Below are positions 7,412 to 14,738 of a stretch of DNA of 18,981 nt, piece by piece. Source of the DNA: Deltaproteobacteria bacterium (GTDB lineage Bacteria > Desulfobacterota > Syntrophia > Syntrophales > Smithellaceae); assembly GCA_009668925.1 (NCBI GenBank), contig SBEK01000065.1:1-18981 (forward strand). The letters are read 5' to 3'. Made by a program: the position numbers and the translations under genes. The notes below the pieces were generated by a model. The model did not search any database. It worked only from the letters and a program-made list of their open reading frames with translations, and was not told the DNA's origin. Within the stretch, counting starts at the first letter, position 1. Every line of letters begins with the position of its first letter.

Positions 7412-9073
7412 ATGATACTTGGTATTGACGTCGGCGGGACCCATACAGACGCCGTTTTGGTTAAGGACTTTCAACTGATCAGGAAGGCTAAAGTACTCAC
7501 AGATCAAGAGAATATCATGGCCTCGCTTCTGGAAGCGGTCGAAAAGCTGATTCCCCAAAATGAGACGAATGATATTGAACGAATTGTGCTGAGCACCACC
7601 ATCTCGACCAATGCCATTGTCCAGAACAAAATCAATCGTGTGGCTATGGTTTTGCTGAGCGGTCCCGGTCTGTCGCCGGCGACGTTGAGTCCGGGTAAGG
7701 ATACTTACTTTGCTCAGGGCTACGTTAATCACCGCGGCGTGCCCGTTAAAAAAGTCAGCAGCCGGGAAATTGGCGATATCAGCAATGATATTTCCGCAAG
7801 CGACATCCGGCACATCGGCGTCGTTGGCAAATTTTCCAGCCGTAATCCGCAGCAGGAGCTGGATACAGCGCAATTGCTGCAGAACGATTCCCGAAATATT
7901 TTCTTGGGCCATACGCTGTCCGGACAACTGAATTTTCCCCGCCGTATTGCTACGACATATCTCAATGCAGCCATTCATGACATTCATCAGAGATTCGTCG
8001 AGGACGTTCAGAAGTTCGTCGCCAGGATCGGTCCGAATATCCCCGTCTACATCCTGAAGGCGGATGGAGGAACCATGCTGATTGATAGATCCCTTTGCTG
8101 CCCCGTACAGACCATTCATTCCGGCCCGGCCGCAGGAATCATGGGCGTGCTGGCAACCGCCTGTATCAAGGACGACGCGGTGGCACTGGATATCGGAGGT
8201 ACAACGACGGACATTTCGGTATTCGCCGATGGCGTTCCGCTTCTCGAGCCATCCGGCGTCGTCATCGACGGGCGCAAAACGCTCATTCGCGGACTCTATA
8301 CGAAATCCATCGGTGTGGGCGGGGACAGCGTTGTAAAAGTTGAAAAAGGCGAAATCGTCGTCGGACCGCAAAGGGAGGGTCCCGCGGCTGCACTGGACGG
8401 ACCATTTCCCACACCGACGGACGCCATGATTATGGAGGGAATTGTAACGATCGGCGATAAACGAAAAGCTGAGGCCGCCATTGGCCTCATCGCCAAAAAA
8501 CTGCACATGAGCATCAGGGATGCGGCTCGGGCAATTGTCGTAAAAATGGCCGGCATGATCGCCGACGAGGTCCGGCACATCCTTGCCGATATCAACAACA
8601 AACCTGTTTATACCATTCATGAACTTCTGGAGGGAAAGATTATCCGGCCGAAATTACTTTACGTTGCGGGAGGCCCATCCGCCATCGCACCGTTCATCGC
8701 CGAGAATCTGGGCTATCCCTACTCTATTCCGGAGCACTCGGAAGTTTCCAATGCCGTCGGTGTGGCGGTTGCCAGAACCACGGCCGAAGTAACGATCCTG
8801 GCTGATACGGAGAAAAAGGAACTTATTATCAGCGAAGAGGGTCATGTCCAGAGCATTCCTCGCGATTTTTGTCTGTCCGACGCCGTCGAAATCGGCAAAA
8901 AAACCCTGCGGGAAAAAGCGGTCTGTATGGGGGCCGTGCCGGAAGACATCATTATGGAAGTCACCGAATGTCAGGAGTTCAATATGATTCGTGACTTTTA
9001 CACGACAGGGAAAAACATTCGCGTTAAAGTTCAAATCAAACCCGGGCTGATTTCTTCCGGCGTCGAAAGGTAA
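7412..9073 (+). CDS. Hydantoinase/oxoprolinase family protein (HyuA-like ATPase)
   Basis: This is a 553-residue cytoplasmic protein of the ASKHA ATPase fold. The N-terminal phosphate motif is GIDVGGTHTDA at 4-14, followed by the family signatures STTISTNAIVQ (61-71), LKADGGTM (215-222) and SGPAAGIMG (237-245). The second phosphate motif is DIGGTTTDIS (260-269), with GVGGDS at 301-306 and the adenosine-contact motif VAGGPSA at 418-424. Relatives use ATP to open cyclic amides (N-methylhydantoin, 5-oxoproline) or to activate ketones for carboxylation, usually with a HyuB-type partner, which is absent here. It is shorter than classical HyuA of roughly 650-700 residues. ATG 7412 is preferred over TTG 7391 because AAGGA at 7400-7404 lies 7 bases upstream and the protein then starts MILGIDVGGT. 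A deacetylase-family gene follows after 5 bp. The substrate is unknown. Confidence 0.87.
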   Translation: MILGIDVGGTHTDAVLVKDFQLIRKAKVLTDQENIMASLLEAVEKLIPQNETNDIERIVLSTTISTNAIVQNKINRVAMVLLSGPGLSPATLSPGKDTYFAQGYVNHRGVPVKKVSSREIGDISNDISASDIRHIGVVGKFSSRNPQQELDTAQLLQNDSRNIFLGHTLSGQLNFPRRIATTYLNAAIHDIHQRFVEDVQKFVARIGPNIPVYILKADGGTMLIDRSLCCPVQTIHSGPAAGIMGVLATACIKDDAVALDIGGTTTDISVFADGVPLLEPSGVVIDGRKTLIRGLYTKSIGVGGDSVVKVEKGEIVVGPQREGPAAALDGPFPTPTDAMIMEGIVTIGDKRKAEAAIGLIAKKLHMSIRDAARAIVVKMAGMIADEVRHILADINNKPVYTIHELLEGKIIRPKLLYVAGGPSAIAPFIAENLGYPYSIPEHSEVSNAVGVAVARTTAEVTILADTEKKELIISEEGHVQSIPRDFCLSDAVEIGKKTLREKAVCMGAVPEDIIMEVTECQEFNMIRDFYTTGKNIRVKVQIKPGLISSGVER

Positions 9074-9078
9074 ACCAC

Positions 9079-10389
9079 ATGTCCAAAAAAGAAAGAAAAA
9101 CAGGCCTCATATTCTTCCCGGCATTCGACTGGGCCATTTCCGCCAACCACCCGGAACGTGAAGAGAGGCTGCTCTATACGCAGGATCAGGTCTTCGAAGA
9201 GGGTCTCTTGGATTTTCCGAATATCCTGGAATATAAGCCGGGAATCGCTACGTATGCGGATGTTAACCGTTGTCATATTTGCGTTCCCAACCCGCAAAAT
9301 CTGACAACGAATTCCCACCTTATTTCCGCCGGAGGCGCGATTACCGCCGCGCAGAAAGTCTTGATGGGAGAAGTGGACAACGCTTTCGCCCTCGTGCGTC
9401 CTCCCGGACATCATTCCATGCTTGTCGCCCACGGGGCGCGCGGTTTCTGCAACATCAATATTGAAGCCGTCATGGTTGAATATATCCGCCATAAATTCGG
9501 CGTTAAGAGAATCGCCATCGTGGATACGGATTGCCATCATGGCGACGGCACGCAGGATATTTACTGGAACGATCCGGACGTCCTGTGCATCTCCATGCAC
9601 CAGGACGGACGTACGCTTTATCCGGGAACAGGTTTTATCGACGACTTCGGCGGTCCCAATGCGCTGGGCGCCACCATCAACATCCCCCTGCCCCCCCGGA
9701 CATCGGACGAAGGCTTTCTTTTTGCCCTGGACAACGTCATTCTTCCGATTCTGGATGAGTTCAAGCCCGAAATCATTATCAATTCAGCCGGGCAGGATAA
9801 CCATTACAGCGACCCCATCACCAATATGAACTTCAGCGCCCAGGGCTATGCGCTCTTAAATGAAAAGCTCGCACCCCACATCGCTGTCCTGGAAGGCGGT
9901 TATTCCATCGAAAAGGCCCTTCCCTACGTCAACGTCGGCATCATTCTCGCGATGGCCGGACTGGACTACAGCCAGGTGCGCGAACCCGATTATGATGCAC
10001 AGCGCATCCGCCAATCCGCGGAAGTCACGCGCCTCATTGAAAACGAAGTAAAGAACGTTATGACGCTGTGGAAGAAAAAGAAGAACTTGAAGAAACAAGT
10101 TACCGGCTCGGCGGCTTATATTCGCCGCGAAAAAAATATTTACTATGATACCGATGATATTACGGAGAAGCAAATCGAAACGGTGCGTGTGTGTGACGAC
10201 TGCGGAGGTTTGGTCATGATTGAGTCCGCCGCCGACACAGGCAAAAAAATATTCGTCGTTATCCTGCCCAATTCCTGTTGTCCCGAGTGCCGCAAAAACG
10301 GTGAAATTTTTTTCGACCGGATCAACGGTTCGCAATATAACCACGTTTATTTTCAAGACAGGCAGCGGGACATCTTTATCATGAAATAG
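9079..10389 (+). CDS. Histone deacetylase-family amidohydrolase with C-terminal zinc-ribbon-like tail
   Basis: This is a 436-residue protein in two parts. Residues 10-300 form a class I/II deacetylase-fold domain with every catalytic element visible: HPEREER at 24-30, the His pair H111/H112 (RPPGHH), metal ligands D151 and H153 (DTDCHHGDGT), the third ligand D240 (SAGQDNHYSDP) and the transition-state tyrosine Y275 (GGY). Bacterial relatives remove acyl groups from acetylpolyamines, acetyl-CoA synthetase or other amides. Residues 301-436 are an extra region with a basic helix (WKKKKNLKK near 331-339), then C372xxC375 and C401xxC404, suggesting a zinc ribbon. Plain AcuC- or AphA-type enzymes usually end near 340-380 residues. 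It begins 5 bp after the hydantoinase-like gene and is clearly co-transcribed. Deacylation of the upstream enzyme's product is an attractive inference. Confidence 0.9.
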   Translation: MSKKERKTGLIFFPAFDWAISANHPEREERLLYTQDQVFEEGLLDFPNILEYKPGIATYADVNRCHICVPNPQNLTTNSHLISAGGAITAAQKVLMGEVDNAFALVRPPGHHSMLVAHGARGFCNINIEAVMVEYIRHKFGVKRIAIVDTDCHHGDGTQDIYWNDPDVLCISMHQDGRTLYPGTGFIDDFGGPNALGATINIPLPPRTSDEGFLFALDNVILPILDEFKPEIIINSAGQDNHYSDPITNMNFSAQGYALLNEKLAPHIAVLEGGYSIEKALPYVNVGIILAMAGLDYSQVREPDYDAQRIRQSAEVTRLIENEVKNVMTLWKKKKNLKKQVTGSAAYIRREKNIYYDTDDITEKQIETVRVCDDCGGLVMIESAADTGKKIFVVILPNSCCPECRKNGEIFFDRINGSQYNHVYFQDRQRDIFIMK

Positions 10390-10404
10390 CCGCCGGAGGA
10401 CGAT

Positions 10405-10800
10405 ATGAGTGACCAACTCTTAAAAGACAAAACACAACAAACGGCGGAAAGACTTTTCGCCGGTGGCGCAAAGCTGGATCGTCCTTATGCTTTATGGCGC
10501 GAATTCGACCGCGAGCTCGCCAATGATTTTTCACGTTTTATCACCGGCAATTTATACTCGCGCGACGTTCTGACTCTCCAGGAACGCCAGATGGCGGCCT
10601 GCGCGATGCTGGCGGCCATCAAGGCCCGGGACGAATTAAAGGTCCACGCCAATGCGGCCTTGAACGTCGGCTGTGATCCCAGGAAGCTGGTCGAAATTTT
10701 CTTCCAGACGGCGACGTATGCCGGTATGCCGGCGGTGAACGAAGCGCTCGGCGCATTTAAGGAAGTCCTGCTGGCGCGCGGTGAATGGCCGATTCGGTAG
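10405..10800 (+). CDS. Carboxymuconolactone decarboxylase family protein
   Basis: This is a 131-residue all-helical protein matching the CMD fold: TLQERQMAACAMLAA (57-71), then H81 in KVHANAALNVGCDP and YAGMPAVNEAL (105-115), the usual end of the domain. E60 and H81 correspond to conserved CMD positions. The AhpD CxxC pair is absent, so thiol-peroxidase activity is unlikely. Family members decarboxylate gamma-carboxymuconolactone or act on related small acids, but many remain uncharacterised. GGAGG at 10393-10397 precedes ATG 10405, and the gap from the deacetylase gene is 15 bp. It closes the three-gene operon. No aromatic-degradation genes are nearby, so protocatechuate catabolism is not supported. 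Confidence 0.87.
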   Translation: MSDQLLKDKTQQTAERLFAGGAKLDRPYALWREFDRELANDFSRFITGNLYSRDVLTLQERQMAACAMLAAIKARDELKVHANAALNVGCDPRKLVEIFFQTATYAGMPAVNEALGAFKEVLLARGEWPIR

Positions 10801-11127
10801 ACGCCTTGAATGTTTGCTCGTCTCCATTCTCTTATTATCCGCCCAAATGATAACGACATTGAATGCCTTCCTGCAGGCCTCGGTCTAATCTTTTCGGGGT
10901 GCCGCATATGATGGTCCAATGAGAGACAAGCCGGACGATGTTCTCGCTGTCAATTGATTCGGCGCCGTCTTTCATTAGGCCGCCAGTAACCCGTATGAAG
11001 GACCGTGCATAAGTGATAGAGAAACTTGACCTGATAAGCCGTTTATGAGAAAGAACGGTAAACAAGTGTCATTTGCCTTCTGCAGGCTAACCGATTCCAA
11101 TCGAAAAGAAAGCGCAGGACGGTTTAA
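10801..11127. other. 327-bp intergenic region without a convincing gene
   Basis: This stretch separates the deacetylase operon from the next membrane-protein gene. A leftward frame of 76 codons (10835-11065, TTG start) fills much of it, but it lacks a good ribosome site and resembles nothing I recognise, so it may be a decayed gene or chance. Two near-copies of a self-complementary motif flank it, GCCTTCCTGCAGGC at 10865-10878 and GCCTTCTGCAGGC at 11075-11087. No strong terminator or promoter could be found. Confidence 0.4.
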
Positions 11128-12672
11128 TTGCTATCACACCCCCAATGGATCAAAAGTCCGCAGTCTACAAACGATTGGCTGCGCATCATCATTGCGCTCG
11201 GCATAATCGCTTTAATTCTCGGGCGGCTGACGGAAACCATGGCCGATCCCGATTTGTGGGGTTACATGTCATTCGGACGGTTGTTTTGGACCACCGCCGG
11301 CTTCCCTTATCAGGATATCTTTTCTTATACCCCCACAAAAACGTTATGGGTCTATCACGAATGGCTCACAGGCGTCTTCTTCTATCCGATATATCAATAT
11401 CTGGGGGCGGCAGGCATACAGGCCTTGAAGTACATCCTCGGTCTGGGAACTGCTTTTCTGATTTACCAGACGGCAAGAATACGGGGCGCCCAGGCTCCGG
11501 CCGCCGTCTTCGGCCTGCTCTTAATAAGCCCCTTTTTCAGTTTTGCCTATTCGCCCTTGAGAGCCCAGGCATTTACAAACCTCTTCTTCGTATTGACCTT
11601 TTATCTCCTGGAAACTTCAAAACAGAAGAGGCGTTATAACGCCTTGTGGTGGCTGGTGCCGCTCTACCTGCTGTGGGCCAATCTGCATGGAGGATTCGTT
11701 GCCGGTCTGGGAATGATTGGATTGTTCGCCCTGGGAGAGTTGATTTCAAGGCAGCCATCAAAACCGTATTGGCTGATTCTGGCGCCCGCGACATTCGTGA
11801 CGCTCATCAATCCATACGGATTAAGATACTGGACCTATCTAAAGGACGCTCTGACCATGCCCCGTCCCGATATCGATGAGTGGCACTCCGTCTTTTTCGC
11901 TCTGCAAAAGGGCGAGTTTTCCGCGAACATTCTAATGTTTCTCATCCTCACGATACTGGCTTTTCTCATGCTGATCACAGCACGGCGCCATAGCTTTTCG
12001 GATATCCTGCTTCTCCTGGTAACGTCCTGCCTGGCGTTTGCGCACGTGCGGCATCAGAGCGTGTTCTTCATCGTTATGGGCTGCTGCGGCCCTCTTTATT
12101 TTACGCGGGCATGGGAGTCCATCCGTTATTCAGCGGTGCTTACCGATCGCTGGAAGAAACCCCTGTCCGCGCTCACCGGGCTTCTTTTCTTGTTTATTTT
12201 CTTCTTTTTCGGCGCCCGCTTTATCGCGGGTCATCCTTTGGACATCACATTCGGCAATGCCGCCCAAAGGCAGGCGTCCGATTACAACTATCCCGTGGGC
12301 GCAGTTGAATTTTTGCGCAAACATGACCTGCAAGGCAATATCCTGACGGAGTTCAGTTGGGGAGAGTATATTATCTGGAGTTTACCGGGGAGCCGCGTAG
12401 CGATGGACGGGCGCTATGAAACGATTTACACCGAAACATCTTCGCGCGAGTATTTTGAATTCAGCAGAGGCGGGACCGGATGGCGGGACTATCTGGGAAA
12501 ATACCCTCATGAGCTAATCCTGTTTCGGCGGGAAAGCACCGTTACTGCTCTATTGCGTGAAGAGTCGCGATGGAAATTGATATATTCCGATGGGGATTGT
12601 GTGCTATTCCAGAAGAAAGAAGCCGCCTTGATCCCCACCCGGGGTGAAGCAGTGAAAAAACCTCATCGATAA
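11128..12672 (+). CDS. Polytopic membrane protein, GT-C glycosyltransferase-like
   Basis: This is a 514-residue inner-membrane protein. TM1 is about 18-33, followed by an acidic external loop with ADPDLWGYMSFGR (39-51) and YQDIFSYT..... VYHEWLTG (61-82). Seven to nine further TM segments run to about 365. The soluble C-terminal domain of about 140 residues carries the motif AMDGRYETIY. This arrangement belongs to a widespread, largely uncharacterised bacterial family related to GT-C transferases; the DPD and HEWL motifs are typical. TTG 11128 is chosen because AGGA at 11116-11119 lies 8 bases upstream. A DPM1-like glycosyltransferase follows after 11 bp, so this protein may use the polyprenyl-phosphate sugar that enzyme makes. 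The acceptor is unknown. Confidence 0.83.
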   Translation: MLSHPQWIKSPQSTNDWLRIIIALGIIALILGRLTETMADPDLWGYMSFGRLFWTTAGFPYQDIFSYTPTKTLWVYHEWLTGVFFYPIYQYLGAAGIQALKYILGLGTAFLIYQTARIRGAQAPAAVFGLLLISPFFSFAYSPLRAQAFTNLFFVLTFYLLETSKQKRRYNALWWLVPLYLLWANLHGGFVAGLGMIGLFALGELISRQPSKPYWLILAPATFVTLINPYGLRYWTYLKDALTMPRPDIDEWHSVFFALQKGEFSANILMFLILTILAFLMLITARRHSFSDILLLLVTSCLAFAHVRHQSVFFIVMGCCGPLYFTRAWESIRYSAVLTDRWKKPLSALTGLLFLFIFFFFGARFIAGHPLDITFGNAAQRQASDYNYPVGAVEFLRKHDLQGNILTEFSWGEYIIWSLPGSRVAMDGRYETIYTETSSREYFEFSRGGTGWRDYLGKYPHELILFRRESTVTALLREESRWKLIYSDGDCVLFQKKEAALIPTRGEAVKKPHR

Positions 12673-12683
12673 AGGTTGCATTT

Positions 12684-13421
12684 ATGACGTCATCCTCTTT
12701 TAAGCTCTTGTCCATCGTGATCCCCGCCTACAATGAAGAATGTTATCTTGAAGAGATTCTTCAAAAAGTAATACAGCAGCCTCTCCCGAACGGTCTTGAC
12801 CGTGAAGTGATTGTCGTCAATGACGCTTCGCAGGATGGAACATGGAACGTCATGAATTCATTCGCCGCCCGCTTCCGCGAAGTCAGATTTGAATTGATCG
12901 ACAAACCGGTCAACGAAGGAAAAGGCGCGGCATTGCGTGACGGTTTCAAAAAGGTCAGGGGAGATATCGTCATTATTCAGGATGCCGACCTGGAGTATGA
13001 TCCGGCTGATTTTCCGAAACTTTTACAGCCGATTCTTGACGGCAAGGCCGACGTTGTGTTCGGCAGCCGTTTTATTGGCGAGCCGCACCGGGTCATGTAT
13101 TTCTGGCATCAGCTCGCCAACAACTTCCTGACAACGATTTCCAATATGCTGACGAACCTGAATCTGACGGACATGGAAGTCTGCTATAAAGTCTTTACAC
13201 GCGACGTCGTCGAGCGGATCGAAATCAAAAGCCGGCGCTTCGGCGTCGAACCTGAAATCACGGCCAAAGTCGCCCGCCTCCGCTTAAACGGAAAGCATGC
13301 CAGGGTGTATGAAACAGGAATATCCTATTCCGGACGCACCTACGAAGAAGGGAAAAAAATCGGCTGGAAAGATGCCGTATCCGCCATCTTTCACATTATC
13401 CGCTTTCGTTTCATAGATTAA
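12684..13421 (+). CDS. Family 2 glycosyltransferase, polyprenyl-phosphate sugar synthase (DPM1-like)
   Basis: This is a 245-residue GT-A fold enzyme without clear membrane segments. The nucleotide-binding start is SIVIPAYNEE (10-19), followed by IVVNDASQDGT (43-53), the conserved NEGKGAALRDG (77-87), the metal-binding DAD motif D100-A-D102 and DVVFGSRF (123-130). These are the hallmarks of dolichyl- or undecaprenyl-phosphate mannose/glucose synthases, which move a sugar from a nucleotide donor to the lipid carrier at the cytoplasmic face. The short length without C-terminal TM helices resembles DPM1 rather than GtrB/ArnC. An AAAGG ribosome site precedes ATG 12684. Its position directly after the GT-C-like gene supports a donor-transferase pair. 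Mannose versus glucose cannot be decided. Confidence 0.9.
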   Translation: MTSSSFKLLSIVIPAYNEECYLEEILQKVIQQPLPNGLDREVIVVNDASQDGTWNVMNSFAARFREVRFELIDKPVNEGKGAALRDGFKKVRGDIVIIQDADLEYDPADFPKLLQPILDGKADVVFGSRFIGEPHRVMYFWHQLANNFLTTISNMLTNLNLTDMEVCYKVFTRDVVERIEIKSRRFGVEPEITAKVARLRLNGKHARVYETGISYSGRTYEEGKKIGWKDAVSAIFHIIRFRFID

Positions 13422-13674
13422 AAGCGCTTCTCACATCGTTCCTTCATCGACAATCAACGTCTTCCGCCCCGACGGCAAAGAGAGTTCGGGATGAGGAAAC
13501 GGGAGACGGCTCGCGCCCCGGTCTATTGCACAAGACGGGAAAGCCGTCTTTGTGTCGGCGCGGTTCTTCCAAGGGCATTCAGCCCGTTTCCACGGAGAAA
13601 ACATTGTCAGCGCTTCCGGATTGTGTTACTAACCTGCCGGCTTGCCGGGAAGGAAGAGGGAAGGATGTTCGGCT
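13422..13674. other. Intergenic leader with alternative hairpins before mazG
   Basis: No gene is supported here. AAGACGG (13532-13538) and CCGTCTT (13544-13550) form a 7-bp stem with a GAAAG loop and a short T-run, possibly a weak terminator for the glycosyltransferase operon. An upstream AGACGGCT (13504-13511) can pair instead with AGCCGTCT (13542-13549). Downstream, CCGGCTTGCCGG near the mazG ribosome site forms another small hairpin. Confidence 0.4.
13604..13632 (+). promoter_or_regulatory. Possible weak promoter of mazG
   Basis: TTGTCA (13604-13609) and TACTAA (13627-13632) are 17 bases apart, about 43 bases before ATG 13675. The -10 matches consensus at only three positions, so the call is tentative. 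It would separate mazG from the hairpin region upstream. Confidence 0.28.
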
Positions 13675-14481
13675 ATGAATAACAATTCGACAGACGATAC
13701 ACAAAATCAGTTACGCGAACTCATTGCGCTGATCAAAAGGCTGCGTGGTCCCGGCGGCTGTCCATGGGATCAAAAGCAAACCAAGATGGATATCGGTAAG
13801 TATCTGCTGGACGAATCCTATGAAGTCGTTGACGCCCTGGCTGAAAATAATCAGCTTCATATCCGGGAAGAGCTGGGCGATCTGCTGTTTCAAATCCTTT
13901 TTATCGCCGAAATCGCCGCTGAACAAGGCGACTTTTCTCTGGCCGAGGTCATGGCGGGCATTAAAGAGAAGATGATCCGCCGCCATCCTCACGTCTTCGG
14001 TGATGTCCGGGTCAATTCGGTCCGGGAAGTGAAAGAAAACTGGCAGGAAATTAAAAAGAAAGAACGCTCCGGCATGAATGCTGACGGCGGTATCTTCAGC
14101 AATGTCCCCCGATCGCTTCCGGCCCTTAAGAAAGCTCAGAAGATCACAGCCATCGCTTCCCTTCACGGTTTTGACTGGCCGGACGCAGACGGTGTGATGC
14201 AAAAGCTGAATGAAGAGCTTCAGGAACTTGCCGATGCCCGGGGAAAAGAAGACCTCCGCAAAATTGAAGGGGAATTGGGAGACATTTTGTTTACACTTGT
14301 CAACCTGAGCCGCTTTCTTGCGGTCGACGCCGAAACGGCGCTCCAGGGAACGATCGACAAATTTCTCAGACGGTTTGCCTATATTGCCCAACAGCTCACC
14401 GCGCGCGGCCGCTCGGTCAATGAAGCAACGATTGACGAGATGGATTCGTTCTGGAATGAGGCGAAAGAAAAGGAGACATAA
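13675..14481 (+). CDS. mazG: Nucleoside triphosphate pyrophosphohydrolase MazG
   Basis: MazG hydrolyses (d)NTPs to monophosphates and pyrophosphate, and is linked to nucleotide-pool cleaning and ppGpp control. The 268-residue protein has the duplicated MazG domain. The first copy shows GGCPWDQKQT (27-36), DESYE (46-50) and REELGDLLFQ (64-73), giving the metal-binding ExxE...ExxD pattern. The second shows ELQELADA and EGELGDILF. Other conserved stretches are RRHPHVFGD and VKENWQEIKKKE. ATG 13675 is selected over TTG 13642 because AAGGA at 13661-13665 lies 9 bases upstream. A small DUF2065 gene starts 3 bp after the stop. All metal ligands appear intact, so it should be active. Confidence 0.96.
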   Translation: MNNNSTDDTQNQLRELIALIKRLRGPGGCPWDQKQTKMDIGKYLLDESYEVVDALAENNQLHIREELGDLLFQILFIAEIAAEQGDFSLAEVMAGIKEKMIRRHPHVFGDVRVNSVREVKENWQEIKKKERSGMNADGGIFSNVPRSLPALKKAQKITAIASLHGFDWPDADGVMQKLNEELQELADARGKEDLRKIEGELGDILFTLVNLSRFLAVDAETALQGTIDKFLRRFAYIAQQLTARGRSVNEATIDEMDSFWNEAKEKET

Positions 14482-14484
14482 AAA

Positions 14485-14670
14485 TTGGATTATTTCCTTT
14501 GCGTGCTGGGCATGGTTTTTATTATCGAAGGATTGCCGTATCTGGTTTTTCCTGAAAAATTGAAAATTTATTTAATGAAGATGACAACGCTGCCGGATAA
14601 CGCTTTGCGCGGCTTCGGCATCGCTGCCGTTATTCTTGGTTTAATCCTGCTCTACTTCGGACGACGCTGA
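14485..14670 (+). CDS. DUF2065 family small membrane protein (YjeT-like)
   Basis: This is a 61-residue protein with two membrane segments, about 2-20 (YFLCVLGMVFIIEGLPYLVF) and about 42-58 (LRGFGIAAVILGLILLYFG). A short charged loop separates them and the C-terminus is Gly-Arg-Arg. The EGLPYLVFPEK and LRGFG motifs are typical of DUF2065, to which E. coli YjeT belongs; function is unknown. TTG 14485 is the likely start, with AGGAG at 14471-14475 nine bases upstream. The gene begins 3 bp after mazG, indicating co-transcription. A role with membrane proteases or envelope quality control has been suggested by its gene context in other bacteria, not by anything visible here. Confidence 0.87.
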   Translation: MDYFLCVLGMVFIIEGLPYLVFPEKLKIYLMKMTTLPDNALRGFGIAAVILGLILLYFGRR

Positions 14671-14738
14671 TAATTGATTGACAGCCGCAAATTATTCTGA
14701 TTGTTTGCTTAAAATTTTCCACTTTTGTCAGGTGCGCC

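Noticed and set aside
7397..8620. Leftward 407-codon open frame opposite the hydantoinase-like gene
   Set aside because: It mirrors a gene with complete motifs and its residue mix is typical of an antisense frame; no domain is seen.
10835..11065. Leftward 76-codon frame as a real gene
   Set aside because: It has a TTG start without a good ribosome site and no recognised motif; described only as part of the gap.
14678..14715. TTGACA upstream of queA as a promoter
   Set aside because: At 16-18 bases spacing the -10 matches only two consensus positions, and the TAAAAT further on is too far away.
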